From: Pseudomonadota bacterium
GTDB taxonomy: Bacteria > Desulfobacterota > Desulfobacteria > Desulfobacterales > Desulfobacteraceae
Length of the DNA: 48,576 nucleotides
Direction: 5' to 3'
Assembly: GCA_018821715.1 (NCBI GenBank)
Contig: JAHJLN010000405.1
Span: 1 to 48,576, forward strand
This document shows, piece after piece, positions 1 to 7,839 of the stretch. Under the pieces are notes generated by a model. The model made no database searches. It was not told the origin of the DNA and worked only from the letters and a program-made list of their open reading frames with translations. The first letter of the stretch is position 1; each line of letters opens with the position of its first letter. The translations under genes were made by a program, and so were the position numbers.

Positions 1-112
1 GAACAAAAATGTTATAAAGTTTTTAATCTGCTCTGTGAGTTCATGCCCAGGAGTAATAAAACAGTTATGATGAAGAGGAAGATAGCCTTTTTGTAAAAAA
101 AACAGTGAGATG

Positions 113-1030
113 CTACACGCCGATGGCATTTTTACCTTTCTTTTTTACATCAAACATCAGGGTATCTGCTTTTGCCAGAAGCTTGGGCAGATCTTCTGCA
201 TCTTCAGGGAATGTCGCTATGCCGTAGCTTGCCTTGAGCTTTACCTGGTATCCTTTTTCAGACAGATAGGTTGTCCGGGACATGAGGGTTTGGATTTCTC
301 TGGATTTTTCAAGGGCCATTTGTTTGTCAAAATCAGGAAGGATAATGACAAATTCATCACCGCCATAGGCCACGCCGTAGGCGGGCTCGCTGATAGCGGC
401 CTGAAGCGTTGCCGCCACTTCTTTAAGGGCCTGGCTGCCGTTCAAATGACCATAGGCGTCCACCACTTTCTTGAAATTATCCATGTCCATAAATATCACA
501 GAAAACTTTCTGTTTAAGGCTTTGATTCGGATTTTTAAATCCTGGTAGAGAAACCGGATGTTATACAGACCGGTTAAATCATCATGCAAAGCCAGGTATT
601 TGAGCTCCTCATTTTTCTGGGAAAGCTGAAGAATGAGCTGGGCCTTGTCCCGGTTCAAAAAGAACTGAGTAACGGCGTCCTGCAGGGTTTTTATCAGGGA
701 TTCTTTATCAATGGGTTTTTCAATATATCTGAAAATATCTGTATTATTGATGCTCCGCATAATTTTTAAAATATTTTTCCCGTCACTGAATGCCAGACGG
801 ATAATATGGGGATATTGCTTTTTGATCAACTGCAAAAGGGCCAGGCCATCCATATCGTTGATCATAAGATCACAGACGATCACATGCACATCTTGTGTCA
901 AGATGATTTGCAAGGCCTCTTTGGCGCTGTTGACAAAGGTCTTCAGAAAGGACTCCGCCTGCAGTTGGAGGGCAAGAGAGGTGAGGATCTCCTCATGGTG
1001 ATCGACAAATAGAATCCGGATATCTTTCAT
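113..1030 (-). CDS. Response regulator with GGDEF (diguanylate cyclase) output domain
   Basis: Two-domain cytoplasmic signalling protein of 305 aa. The N-terminal receiver domain (about 1-120) has the phosphoacceptor Asp54 in VIVCDLM and the conserved Lys105 in EKPID. After a short helical linker, the GGDEF domain (about 145-305) carries an intact GGDEF active-site motif at 223-227, so it should condense two GTP into cyclic di-GMP under control of a partner histidine kinase, which is not in this window. The residues just before GGDEF read SEPAYGVAY, so the usual RxxD product-inhibition site is absent. The ATG start has AAGGA about 6 nt upstream. It lies 32 bp downstream of the dnaE2-like stop on the same strand, so it could be cotranscribed with the lexA operon; no terminator is evident between them. 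Confidence 0.9.
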   Translation of the reverse strand: MKDIRILFVDHHEEILTSLALQLQAESFLKTFVNSAKEALQIILTQDVHVIVCDLMINDMDGLALLQLIKKQYPHIIRLAFSDGKNILKIMRSINNTDIFRYIEKPIDKESLIKTLQDAVTQFFLNRDKAQLILQLSQKNEELKYLALHDDLTGLYNIRFLYQDLKIRIKALNRKFSVIFMDMDNFKKVVDAYGHLNGSQALKEVAATLQAAISEPAYGVAYGGDEFVIILPDFDKQMALEKSREIQTLMSRTTYLSEKGYQVKLKASYGIATFPEDAEDLPKLLAKADTLMFDVKKKGKNAIGV

Positions 1031-1062
1031 GTAGTTCCTTAATTTAACGGTATGCTAGTGTA

Positions 1063-4000
1063 TTATCTATCTTTGCTGGTTTTTTCTGTCAAGAAATGAA
1101 TTGGCCGTGTCTTTTCAACCGTAAGGGTAATGGCCCCCCAGTTGGATTCGATTTTGCCATACAGCAGATAGGGTTTTCCGTAATCCAGCATATGGCAGAA
1201 GAGGGCATAGGGCTTTGGGAAAAAAACAGTTTCAACCATGCCGGTTTCATCTTCAAAGGTCAGAAATTTCATGGGGTCACCGTGTTTGGTTTTTACGACT
1301 TTTCCTGTTATGAGCCATCCGGCAAAGGTTATAGTTTTACCGGTGAATCTTGGCACAAGGTTTGCTTTGACTGTGTTGTGCTGCCGGATGCTGTCCTTGA
1401 ACAGGACAATGGGGTGGCAGTCGCATAAAAACCCCAGTACGCCAAATTCTCTTCGAAGCGTTTCAATCGGATTTTCTTTTGGAAGATTTGGTATGGCAGG
1501 AAAGGATCTGTCAGGATCAGACCTGTTGTGATCAAAGAGACAAGGCGGTTGGTTTATCTTTTTTTTTGTCTTTTGCCAGGCGGCAAAGGCCCATAACAGA
1601 CAAGCCCGGTTGCCGCTGTCATCCAGTGAATCCAGGCTGCCGCTGTGGATCAGGGCCCGTACGTCATCTTCTCTTGGATTGACCCGGATAAAAAAATCCT
1701 CCAGACTTGAAAAGGGTGCTTTTTTTTGTTCCGCAAGAATGGTTTCAATGGTTTGGGTACACAGGTCCTTGATGGACAAAAATCCAACCCTGAGGTGATG
1801 CTTGTGTCCGTTCCATTTCATATCACTTTGGTTGATATCAGGGGTGAGAATTTTGATATTCAGCCTCCTGGCTTCAGAGACATAGGCAAAGGTGGAATAA
1901 AAGCCTCCCTGGTTGCTGATGACGGCTGCCATGAATTCTGCCGGGTAATGGGTTTTTAAATAGGCGGCCTGAAAGGAGACCCTTGCATAGGAGGCAGAGT
2001 GGGGTTTGCAGAAAGAGTAGCCTGAAAAGCTTGTCATCATGTCCCAGATGGATTGGATGTCTTTTGGAAGAACCCCTTTGGCAAGAGCGCCGGTTTTAAA
2101 TTGTTCATGAAAATCCGCCAGTTCAAGTTCCTTGTCTTTTTTAGACATGATTTTTCTTAAGCCGTCGGCCGCAGCAGGGGTGAATCCAGCCATTTTTACC
2201 GCTACTTTTGAGACATCTTCCTGGTATACCATGATACCGAAGGTTTCGTTTAATACATCTTCTAAAAGAGGGTGAATGGGTTCCCATACACCGGTATGAA
2301 GCCGTTTGATGTATTCCTGGATAAAGGTGTTGGCGGCCGGACGGATAATGGAAGAGTGGATCACCACGTGCTCGAAATCCCCGACCTTGGATTTTTTCTG
2401 CAGCAGCCGCATGGCAGGGCTTTCGATGTAAAAACATCCCATGGTATTGCCCTGGGCCACGTTCTGCTGGGTTTCATAATCATCTTCCGGGTCAAGGGTG
2501 TTAAAATCATTAAATTTACCGGAAGATGTGCAAATGCTGTCGATGCTGTCCCGGATCACCCCGAGACTCCGATTGCCCAGGAGATCTATTTTGACAAGGC
2601 CTGCGGCTTCAGCTGCATCCTTTTCCCACTGGATCAGCGGTACGCCTTTGGGTGCTGTTTCAATGGGCACATAGGTGTCAATGGGGTTTGGGGTGATGAC
2701 AATGCCGCCCGGATGAACGGAAAGATATCTTGGCGTTCCCGTGATGGCCTGGGCATAGCCCATGATGTCCGGCCAGGGCTGGGGGAAATCCATGAACCTG
2801 AACTCAGGCCGCTGCCGGATCCTGTCTAAAAGATCCTGTTTGGCCTCATTGAGTTTCCAGAACCAGGGAAGCCGTTTGGATACCTTGCCTATTTCCGCAT
2901 CCGGCAGTCCGAAGACTTTGGCAACCTCCCGGACCGCCATCCTGGGCTGGAACAGGATGTGGCTGGCAACCATGGCGGCATGGCCTTTGAATTCATTTAA
3001 CACCCAGTTTAAGATATCGTCTCTTTCATCCCAGGCAAAATCAATATCAATATCCGGGGGATCTGTTCTTTCAAGGTTTAAAAATCGTTCAAAATACAGG
3101 TTGTATTTAAGGGGACACACATTGGTGATGCCGAGGCAATAGGCCACAATGGAGGCGGCACCGGATCCTCTGCCGCAGATGTGCGACGCTTTTTTAACAA
3201 TGCGTTGGACAACCAGAAAATATTCACAGAAATTTTTTTGCCGGATGATGGCAAGTTCATGGTCGATTCTATTAATGACACAACCGGACAGGCTTTTTCC
3301 ATACCGAATTCTTGCCCCCTGCATTGTTTTTTCATATAACAGTTTATCCGCGGAAAGCGCTGTCTCTTTTTTCAAGGGCGGCATGACAATACCAAAATCA
3401 GGTCCTGTGAACGCCAGTTTTTCTGCCAGTGCAAAACTGTTTTTTATGGCATCAGGAAGGATCTTGAATTTTTCGCGGTATACATCAGGAGTGGCAAGAA
3501 ATGCCGTATCCGGGGCTGTATCCTTTTGGGTCAGGCGGCTCAAGCAGGTGTTGTTTCCAATGGCCCTGAGCATTTGATGAAGTTTAGCATCTTGTTTGTT
3601 TAGAAAAAAACTGCCGGGCGTTGCCACCATGGGGATGGCAAGTTTTTTGGCCGTCACGCATAAGGGATGCTGTTGGGACAGGGGATTTCGGGTAAGGTTG
3701 ACAGCCAGGTCCACATTGTTTTCATGCCAGAAAGGCAGAAGATCATGGCTTTTGGTTAAGACCAGAAGCCCTTTTGAAAGCTCCGGCAGGGCAGTCTTGA
3801 GTGAAAAGTCTTTATCCCGGTGTCGCTGGGTGATAAGCCGGGTGAGATGGCTGTAGCCGGTGATGTCTTTCACCAGGCAGACGGCCCGGTGTGATGTGCA
3901 AGGATCTGTGATTTCCGCACCAATGATGGGTGTCAGTCCCTGATGTCTGCAGGCGCTGATAAACTGCCACATGCCGCACAGGTTGTCTGTATCGGTCATG

Positions 4001-4104
4001 GAAAGGTGGTGATATCCCTGTGCTTTTGCGTGTCTGCAAAGATCTTTGACACAAGCTGTACCCCACATGAAGGAATAATGGGATCTTGTATTCAAGGCAA
4101 TCAT
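1063..4104 (-). CDS. dnaE2: Error-prone DNA polymerase III alpha subunit, DnaE2/ImuC type
   Basis: C-family polymerase of 1013 aa, shorter than replicative DnaE (about 1160) and typical of DnaE2. Order: N-terminal PHP domain (about 1-70, degenerate start NTRSHYSFMWG), palm/catalytic domain with the acidic cluster PDIDIDF (Asp351, 353, 355), fingers, tandem HhH region, and a C-terminal OB fold (about 930-990, GKTITFAGWLITGKV). In the family, DnaE2 performs translesion synthesis during the SOS response together with ImuB. Its ATG overlaps the imuB-like stop by 4 bp (ATGA), so the two are translationally coupled in one operon headed by lexA. A replicative DnaE is unlikely because of the length and the cassette context. 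Confidence 0.92.
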   Translation of the reverse strand: MIALNTRSHYSFMWGTACVKDLCRHAKAQGYHHLSMTDTDNLCGMWQFISACRHQGLTPIIGAEITDPCTSHRAVCLVKDITGYSHLTRLITQRHRDKDFSLKTALPELSKGLLVLTKSHDLLPFWHENNVDLAVNLTRNPLSQQHPLCVTAKKLAIPMVATPGSFFLNKQDAKLHQMLRAIGNNTCLSRLTQKDTAPDTAFLATPDVYREKFKILPDAIKNSFALAEKLAFTGPDFGIVMPPLKKETALSADKLLYEKTMQGARIRYGKSLSGCVINRIDHELAIIRQKNFCEYFLVVQRIVKKASHICGRGSGAASIVAYCLGITNVCPLKYNLYFERFLNLERTDPPDIDIDFAWDERDDILNWVLNEFKGHAAMVASHILFQPRMAVREVAKVFGLPDAEIGKVSKRLPWFWKLNEAKQDLLDRIRQRPEFRFMDFPQPWPDIMGYAQAITGTPRYLSVHPGGIVITPNPIDTYVPIETAPKGVPLIQWEKDAAEAAGLVKIDLLGNRSLGVIRDSIDSICTSSGKFNDFNTLDPEDDYETQQNVAQGNTMGCFYIESPAMRLLQKKSKVGDFEHVVIHSSIIRPAANTFIQEYIKRLHTGVWEPIHPLLEDVLNETFGIMVYQEDVSKVAVKMAGFTPAAADGLRKIMSKKDKELELADFHEQFKTGALAKGVLPKDIQSIWDMMTSFSGYSFCKPHSASYARVSFQAAYLKTHYPAEFMAAVISNQGGFYSTFAYVSEARRLNIKILTPDINQSDMKWNGHKHHLRVGFLSIKDLCTQTIETILAEQKKAPFSSLEDFFIRVNPREDDVRALIHSGSLDSLDDSGNRACLLWAFAAWQKTKKKINQPPCLFDHNRSDPDRSFPAIPNLPKENPIETLRREFGVLGFLCDCHPIVLFKDSIRQHNTVKANLVPRFTGKTITFAGWLITGKVVKTKHGDPMKFLTFEDETGMVETVFFPKPYALFCHMLDYGKPYLLYGKIESNWGAITLTVEKTRPIHFLTEKTSKDR

Positions 4105-5285
4105 TGATAGTTGTTTTCCCCCATCAGGGTTAATCCGGTTTTGATTGAATTTTTGCCGAATTTTGTGCGGATCTTGTCCATTGCCTGGGTCAGATCGGCT
4201 TGTTTTGTTTCCTTGGTGTTGCGCACAAACAGCTCTGTCTGCATCTGGGGCAGGGAAAGCGTTTCACAGATCAGACGCATATGGCGGATACGGACCCGCC
4301 GGGTCCAGGCTTTGTCTAAAAGCGGAAGGCATTTTTTGAACAGGGTCATATCATTTGATGTGGATGGGACAAGTTTTAGTTTTGAAGCACTTTGCAGGCC
4401 GTCTGAGTAAGAGAGAATAATTTTTGTTGCACCACTGTGAAGGTTTCGGTTTCGCAAGGTGCTGCAGATTTTTTCAATCATGAGATACAAGGCTTTTTTC
4501 AATAAGGCGGCATTGTTGGTGTCATCGGAAAACGCATGGTCTGCCTGCAGGGTTGACTGGGTTTCACAAAGGGCTGTGACAGGGGTTGGGTCAACCCCCC
4601 TGATCCGGTCGTAGATCAGGGGAGCTCTGTGATGAAAGGCAATCTTAAGCTGGTCCAGGGTAAGCGATCTTGCCTGGGAGACTAAAAAAAGATTAAATTC
4701 ACAAAGTCTTGTTAGATCTGTTTTCAGAAGGCCGGGGATCAGATGGATGGGTAATGGGGCAAGAAAAGCTTTTTCATCACCGGGTGCGACAATATACTCT
4801 CCCACAGGTTTGACAACCCGGGTGGCCACCTTGGCGATGAGCTTGTTGGAGGCAACAGACCAGATGGGATCAAGGTTAAAGGTTTTTTTAAAGGCTTTTT
4901 TAAGCTTGAAAGCCACATTCACCGAGGGGCCGAAAAGGCGTCTTGAGCCTGTGACATCCATAAAGATGTGGCCGTCTGATCGTCCGGATTCAATGAGCGG
5001 GGTAAAGGCAAAGGTTTGTTTTAAAAGATCCTTCATGACCCGTTCATACCGGTTGAAGCTTGGCGGCAGGATGTTGATTTTTTTGTTGAGCCGACGGGCA
5101 CGGGCCAAGGGCATGCCTTTTCTGATGCCCTGTTGAAAGGCTTCATCACTCATGTCATATACCACGGCCCGGGGGGCTCCTTTGGGGGCAATGATGAGGG
5201 GATATCCCTTGAGGGCCGGCTGCAGGTTGGTTTCCACGGCAACGGCAAAATCGGCAATATTTAAATGAATGATTGAGCGGTCCAT
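4101..5285 (-). CDS. imuB: ImuB-like, catalytically degenerate Y-family DNA polymerase
   Basis: Y-family (DinB/UmuC fold) protein of 394 aa. Aligned by eye with Pol IV, the first catalytic motif HVDMDCFFAAVE reads HLNIADFAVAVE here, and the second, SIDEAFLD, reads SDGHIFMD. The metal-binding Asp/Glu residues are therefore replaced (Asp to Asn, Asp-Glu to Gly-His). This is the pattern known for ImuB, a non-catalytic scaffold that brings DnaE2 to the beta clamp. A fingers/palm region and a little-finger-like C-terminus are present, but no separate long C-terminal ImuB extension is obvious. The start overlaps the upstream DUF72 gene by 25 bp and the stop overlaps dnaE2 by 4 bp. Loss of the catalytic residues is read from the sequence; the scaffold role is inferred from family and context. 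Confidence 0.8.
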   Translation of the reverse strand: MDRSIIHLNIADFAVAVETNLQPALKGYPLIIAPKGAPRAVVYDMSDEAFQQGIRKGMPLARARRLNKKINILPPSFNRYERVMKDLLKQTFAFTPLIESGRSDGHIFMDVTGSRRLFGPSVNVAFKLKKAFKKTFNLDPIWSVASNKLIAKVATRVVKPVGEYIVAPGDEKAFLAPLPIHLIPGLLKTDLTRLCEFNLFLVSQARSLTLDQLKIAFHHRAPLIYDRIRGVDPTPVTALCETQSTLQADHAFSDDTNNAALLKKALYLMIEKICSTLRNRNLHSGATKIILSYSDGLQSASKLKLVPSTSNDMTLFKKCLPLLDKAWTRRVRIRHMRLICETLSLPQMQTELFVRNTKETKQADLTQAMDKIRTKFGKNSIKTGLTLMGENNYQ

Positions 5286-6112
5286 GGTGTTTGACGTCCA
5301 CCTTCCTTGATCAGGAGATCGATCAGCCGCAATGCATTTTTCGGGGCCTGTCCCCTGACATGATTGTTAAAAAAAATACCGCCGGCCTGGGCCTCTGGCA
5401 TGATGGTGGTTTGAAGGGTGTTGGCCCATTCTTTAAGTTCCCAGTCTGCATAATCATAGTCAAATTGTTTCTGCATGTTGCCGGATCGCCACCCCCTGGC
5501 ATTCCTGCCATGGAAACGGATATAAAAAAGGTCGGGGTTGGTGACCACATCCAGCCGGGGAAAAAGGTCCGGCAGGTCTGGTTCATCTACGGACACCAGG
5601 GTCACTTTCCGTCTTTCAAGTTCTGAAAACACCTTGTCGTTTACCCAGGAATCATGACGGAATTCCACGGCCAGCGGGAGGCCTGAAAGCTCATCTAATA
5701 GTGCGGCAAGATAATTTCTGAAATTCACGGACCGTTCAAAATAGGGGGGCAGCTGGATGAGGATGCAAAGCAGTTTTTGGGACTGGATTAAAGGGTCTAT
5801 GCCCTGTCGGTAGAGCAGGGCTTCTTTTTGCCATTGCCCTTTTTTGATTTCATGGGTCAGGGTCCGTGTGAGCTTTGCGGCAAATTTGAAGTTTTTGGGT
5901 GTTTTTGTGCACAGGCGGTCAATGGCCGGTGCCTTTGGCATCTGGTACCAGGTATAGTTGAGTTCTGTTGTTTGAAAGATCTGCATGTAAACATCCAGCA
6001 TATTGGAAGAGTGGGTGCCGTCAGGATAGAATCCAGAGTCGATCCATTCCCCATAGGAATAGCCGCTGGTGCCGATAAAAAGATTACATGCCGTGGAAGG
6101 ATTTTTTGTCAT
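5261..6112 (-). CDS. DUF72 (YecE-like) TIM-barrel protein
   Basis: A 283-aa DUF72 protein recognised by the N-terminal GTSGYSYGEW motif, the PKNFKFAAKL segment, the LAVEFRHDSW strand and YIRFHGR near the C-terminal third. The family has a TIM-barrel-like fold and no settled biochemical function; links to nucleic acid repair have only been suggested from gene neighbourhoods. Here its ATG directly follows the lexA stop (TAAATG) and its end overlaps the imuB-like start by 25 bp. It is therefore locked into the SOS operon, at the position where an imuA gene might be expected. It has no RecA-like Walker motif, so it is not an ImuA homologue. A role in the mutasome is only an inference from this arrangement. 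Confidence 0.85.
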   Translation of the reverse strand: MTKNPSTACNLFIGTSGYSYGEWIDSGFYPDGTHSSNMLDVYMQIFQTTELNYTWYQMPKAPAIDRLCTKTPKNFKFAAKLTRTLTHEIKKGQWQKEALLYRQGIDPLIQSQKLLCILIQLPPYFERSVNFRNYLAALLDELSGLPLAVEFRHDSWVNDKVFSELERRKVTLVSVDEPDLPDLFPRLDVVTNPDLFYIRFHGRNARGWRSGNMQKQFDYDYADWELKEWANTLQTTIMPEAQAGGIFFNNHVRGQAPKNALRLIDLLIKEGGRQTPWTAQSFI

Positions 6113-6748
6113 TTACTTCTCCCACCCCTTGGGGCCGCGAATAATGCCGATCACCTTGCCCTGGATCAACACGTCTTCAAATTCATATTTCTGGGATCTG
6201 AAATCCGGGTTTTCCGGCCGCAGCTCAATAAAATCAGGGTGAAGGAAAAACCGTTTTACCGTGGCTTGTTCCTGGTGAATCAGGGCCACGACAATTTCTT
6301 TGTTATGGGCATATTGCCGGGGTTCGCAAATGGCCAGGTCCCTGTCAAGGATGCCGGCATTTTTCATGGAATGTCCCTGGATTTTGAGGGCGAAAAGATT
6401 TTGGCCCGGGTATATTTTTGCATCCACCAGAAGACTGCCTTCCCATTCCTGCTGGGCATACATGGGCAGTCCGGCTGTGATGTGGCCGATGACTGGAATC
6501 TGTTTTTGCCGTTGCGTAATGTGCAGATCTCCGGTATCCTCCAGAATATGGAGGGTTCGGCTGTATCGGCTCTCCCGCCGGATATATGCCTTGTCTTCAA
6601 GGGCTTTTAAGGTTTGGGCAACCGCGGCATGGCTGATGGCAAGTTCAGCGGCCGCTGACCGAAGACTGGGGGAAAGACCGTTTTCTTTGACTTTGTGTTT
6701 CAGGTAATCAAGGACCTTTTGCTGGTTTTGGGTCAATTTCAGCCGCAT
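6113..6748 (-). CDS. lexA: LexA repressor
   Basis: SOS repressor of 211 aa. The N-terminal winged helix-turn-helix (about 1-68) is followed by a hinge with the Ala92-Gly93 self-cleavage site (HITAGLP), then the S24-type peptidase domain with nucleophile Ser127 (GHSMKNAGI) and general base Lys165 (ATVKRFF). RecA-stimulated cleavage should inactivate it and derepress its targets. It heads the operon lexA-DUF72-imuB-dnaE2, so autoregulation would induce the mutasome. The start ATG at 6748 sits about 30 bp downstream of a strong sigma70-like promoter. An overlapping ORF reading across this region in another frame was not accepted. Confidence 0.95.
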   Translation of the reverse strand: MRLKLTQNQQKVLDYLKHKVKENGLSPSLRSAAAELAISHAAVAQTLKALEDKAYIRRESRYSRTLHILEDTGDLHITQRQKQIPVIGHITAGLPMYAQQEWEGSLLVDAKIYPGQNLFALKIQGHSMKNAGILDRDLAICEPRQYAHNKEIVVALIHQEQATVKRFFLHPDFIELRPENPDFRSQKYEFEDVLIQGKVIGIIRGPKGWEK

Positions 6749-6779
6749 GTTTTTCCCCTTTTTTGTTTGGTTTTTTCAT

Positions 6780-6808
6780 AGTGTAATGGTCTTTAAAAAT
6801 AAAGTCAA
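6780..6808 (-). promoter_or_regulatory. Predicted lexA-operon sigma70 promoter
   Basis: On the minus strand TTGACT (6808-6803) is followed by a 17-nt spacer and TACACT (6785-6780), close to the TTGACA-N17-TATAAT consensus and about 30 bp upstream of the lexA ATG. The 11-bp element at 6782-6792 overlaps the -10 box and spacer, where a repressor would block transcription. Confidence 0.6.
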
Positions 6809-6884
6809 TGTAAATGTAAATGATTTGTAAAGGTAAAACCTGAACAAAACAAAAAATAAACTTTAGTATGGTTAGACCATTACA
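6782..6884. repeat. Inverted 11-bp pair in the lexA/liv divergent region, candidate LexA operators
   Basis: TGTAATGGTCT at 6782-6792 recurs as its exact reverse complement AGACCATTACA at 6874-6884. The second copy is part of a 13-bp palindrome, ATGGT-TAG-ACCAT (6868-6880). One copy overlaps the predicted lexA -10 box. LexA operators vary between deltaproteobacterial groups, so assignment to LexA is inferred from position only. Confidence 0.4.
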
Positions 6885-6950
6885 ATTTTTTAAAGCTTTA
6901 CCAGTTCCGGGTTTATGACTATGATCGTGAAAAATGTAAGTTTTTAGGGC

Positions 6951-6979
6951 TTGACAACCCATAAGTAATGGGCTACGAC
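6951..6979 (+). promoter_or_regulatory. Possible liv-operon promoter with a palindrome in its spacer
   Basis: TTGACA at 6951-6956 is followed by 17 nt and a weak -10 candidate TACGAC (6974-6979). The spacer contains the inverted repeat CCCAT-AAGTA-ATGGG (6958-6972), which could be an operator. A second TTGACA lies at 6982-6987 without a good -10. The evidence is limited. Confidence 0.25.
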
Positions 6980-7055
6980 AATTGACAATCAGGCTATAGA
7001 AGGGCTTTTTAAGCTGTTTGCGGGTTTTAAAAATTTAACGGGTTAAGAGATTTGT

Positions 7056-7823
7056 ATGGCACAATTAGAATTAAAAAACGTGAGTGTAAGGTTTGGCGGG
7101 CTGCTGGCATTATCCAGTTTGAGTTTTACCATCGGCGGCGGAAAAATCGTGGGGCTTATCGGCCCCAATGGTGCTGGAAAAACAACGGTATTCAATGTTC
7201 TCACGGGTGTTTACCAGGCATCGGAAGGGGATGTGGTCTTTAATGGAAAGAGCATCCTGGGCAAAAGACCCTATGCGATTTTTGAAAAAGGGATTGCCAG
7301 AACATTTCAGAATATCCGATTGTTTTCTGCAATGACCGCAGTTGAGAATGCAATGGTGGCAAGGCACTGCAGGTCAGGCAAGGGCATTGTCGGTTCCATC
7401 CTGAGAACACGATCCCAGAAAAAAGAAGAAGCCTATATTAAAGAAAAGGCCTTGGAAGCGCTGACATTTATGGGGGTTGAAAAGTATGCCGATGATGTGG
7501 CATCAAACCTTCCCTATGGTCTCCAGAGAAGACTTGAAATTGCAAGGGCCATTGCATCGGAACCCCAGGTGCTGCTGCTGGATGAGCCTGCCGCAGGAAT
7601 GAATCCCAGCGAATCTTCTAAGTTAATGAAGGACATTGCACGTATCTCAAAACTGGGTATTGATGTGCTCCTTGTGGAGCATGACATGAAAGTTGTGATG
7701 GGCGTGTGTGATCATATTGTATGTGTTGATCATGGTGTTAAGATTGCTGAAGGAAATTCTCGTGAAATTCAGAATAACCCAAAGGTGATTGAGGCGTATC
7801 TTGGTCAGCCTGCCAACCAATAA
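7056..7823 (+). CDS. livG: Branched-chain amino-acid ABC transporter ATPase LivG
   Basis: ABC ATPase of 255 aa that powers uptake of branched-chain (or related) amino acids with LivF on the cytoplasmic face of the LivHM channel. Walker A is GPNGAGKTT (about 37-45), followed by the Q-loop. The signature region reads LPYGLQRRLEIARA, and Walker B is VLLLDEPAAGMNP. The C-terminal segment after Walker B (LVEHDMKVVMGVCD) and the length match LivG rather than the shorter LivF. It is the first gene of a five-gene plus-strand operon, 16 bp before livK; only a weak purine-rich ribosome site precedes the ATG. The order G-K-H-M-F, with an ATPase gene first, is less usual than the enteric order. Confidence 0.93.
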   Translation: MAQLELKNVSVRFGGLLALSSLSFTIGGGKIVGLIGPNGAGKTTVFNVLTGVYQASEGDVVFNGKSILGKRPYAIFEKGIARTFQNIRLFSAMTAVENAMVARHCRSGKGIVGSILRTRSQKKEEAYIKEKALEALTFMGVEKYADDVASNLPYGLQRRLEIARAIASEPQVLLLDEPAAGMNPSESSKLMKDIARISKLGIDVLLVEHDMKVVMGVCDHIVCVDHGVKIAEGNSREIQNNPKVIEAYLGQPANQ

Positions 7824-7839
7824 TTTTTAGGAGGAAAAG

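Noticed and set aside
1..112. Gene or terminator at the left edge
   Set aside because: Only A/T-rich sequence after the GGDEF gene stop; no convincing hairpin with a T-run and no coding frame with support.
2272..2829. 185-aa plus-strand ORF inside the dnaE2 region
   Set aside because: Antisense to the catalytic core of a clear polymerase gene; no start signals or homology recognised.
5828..6610. 260-aa plus-strand ORF opposite the DUF72 and lexA genes
   Set aside because: It overlaps two well-supported genes on the other strand, has no family resemblance and no ribosome site; a shadow of their codon usage.
6708..6962. 84-aa minus-strand ORF overlapping the lexA start
   Set aside because: Out of frame with lexA, covers the predicted lexA promoter and shows no recognisable domain.
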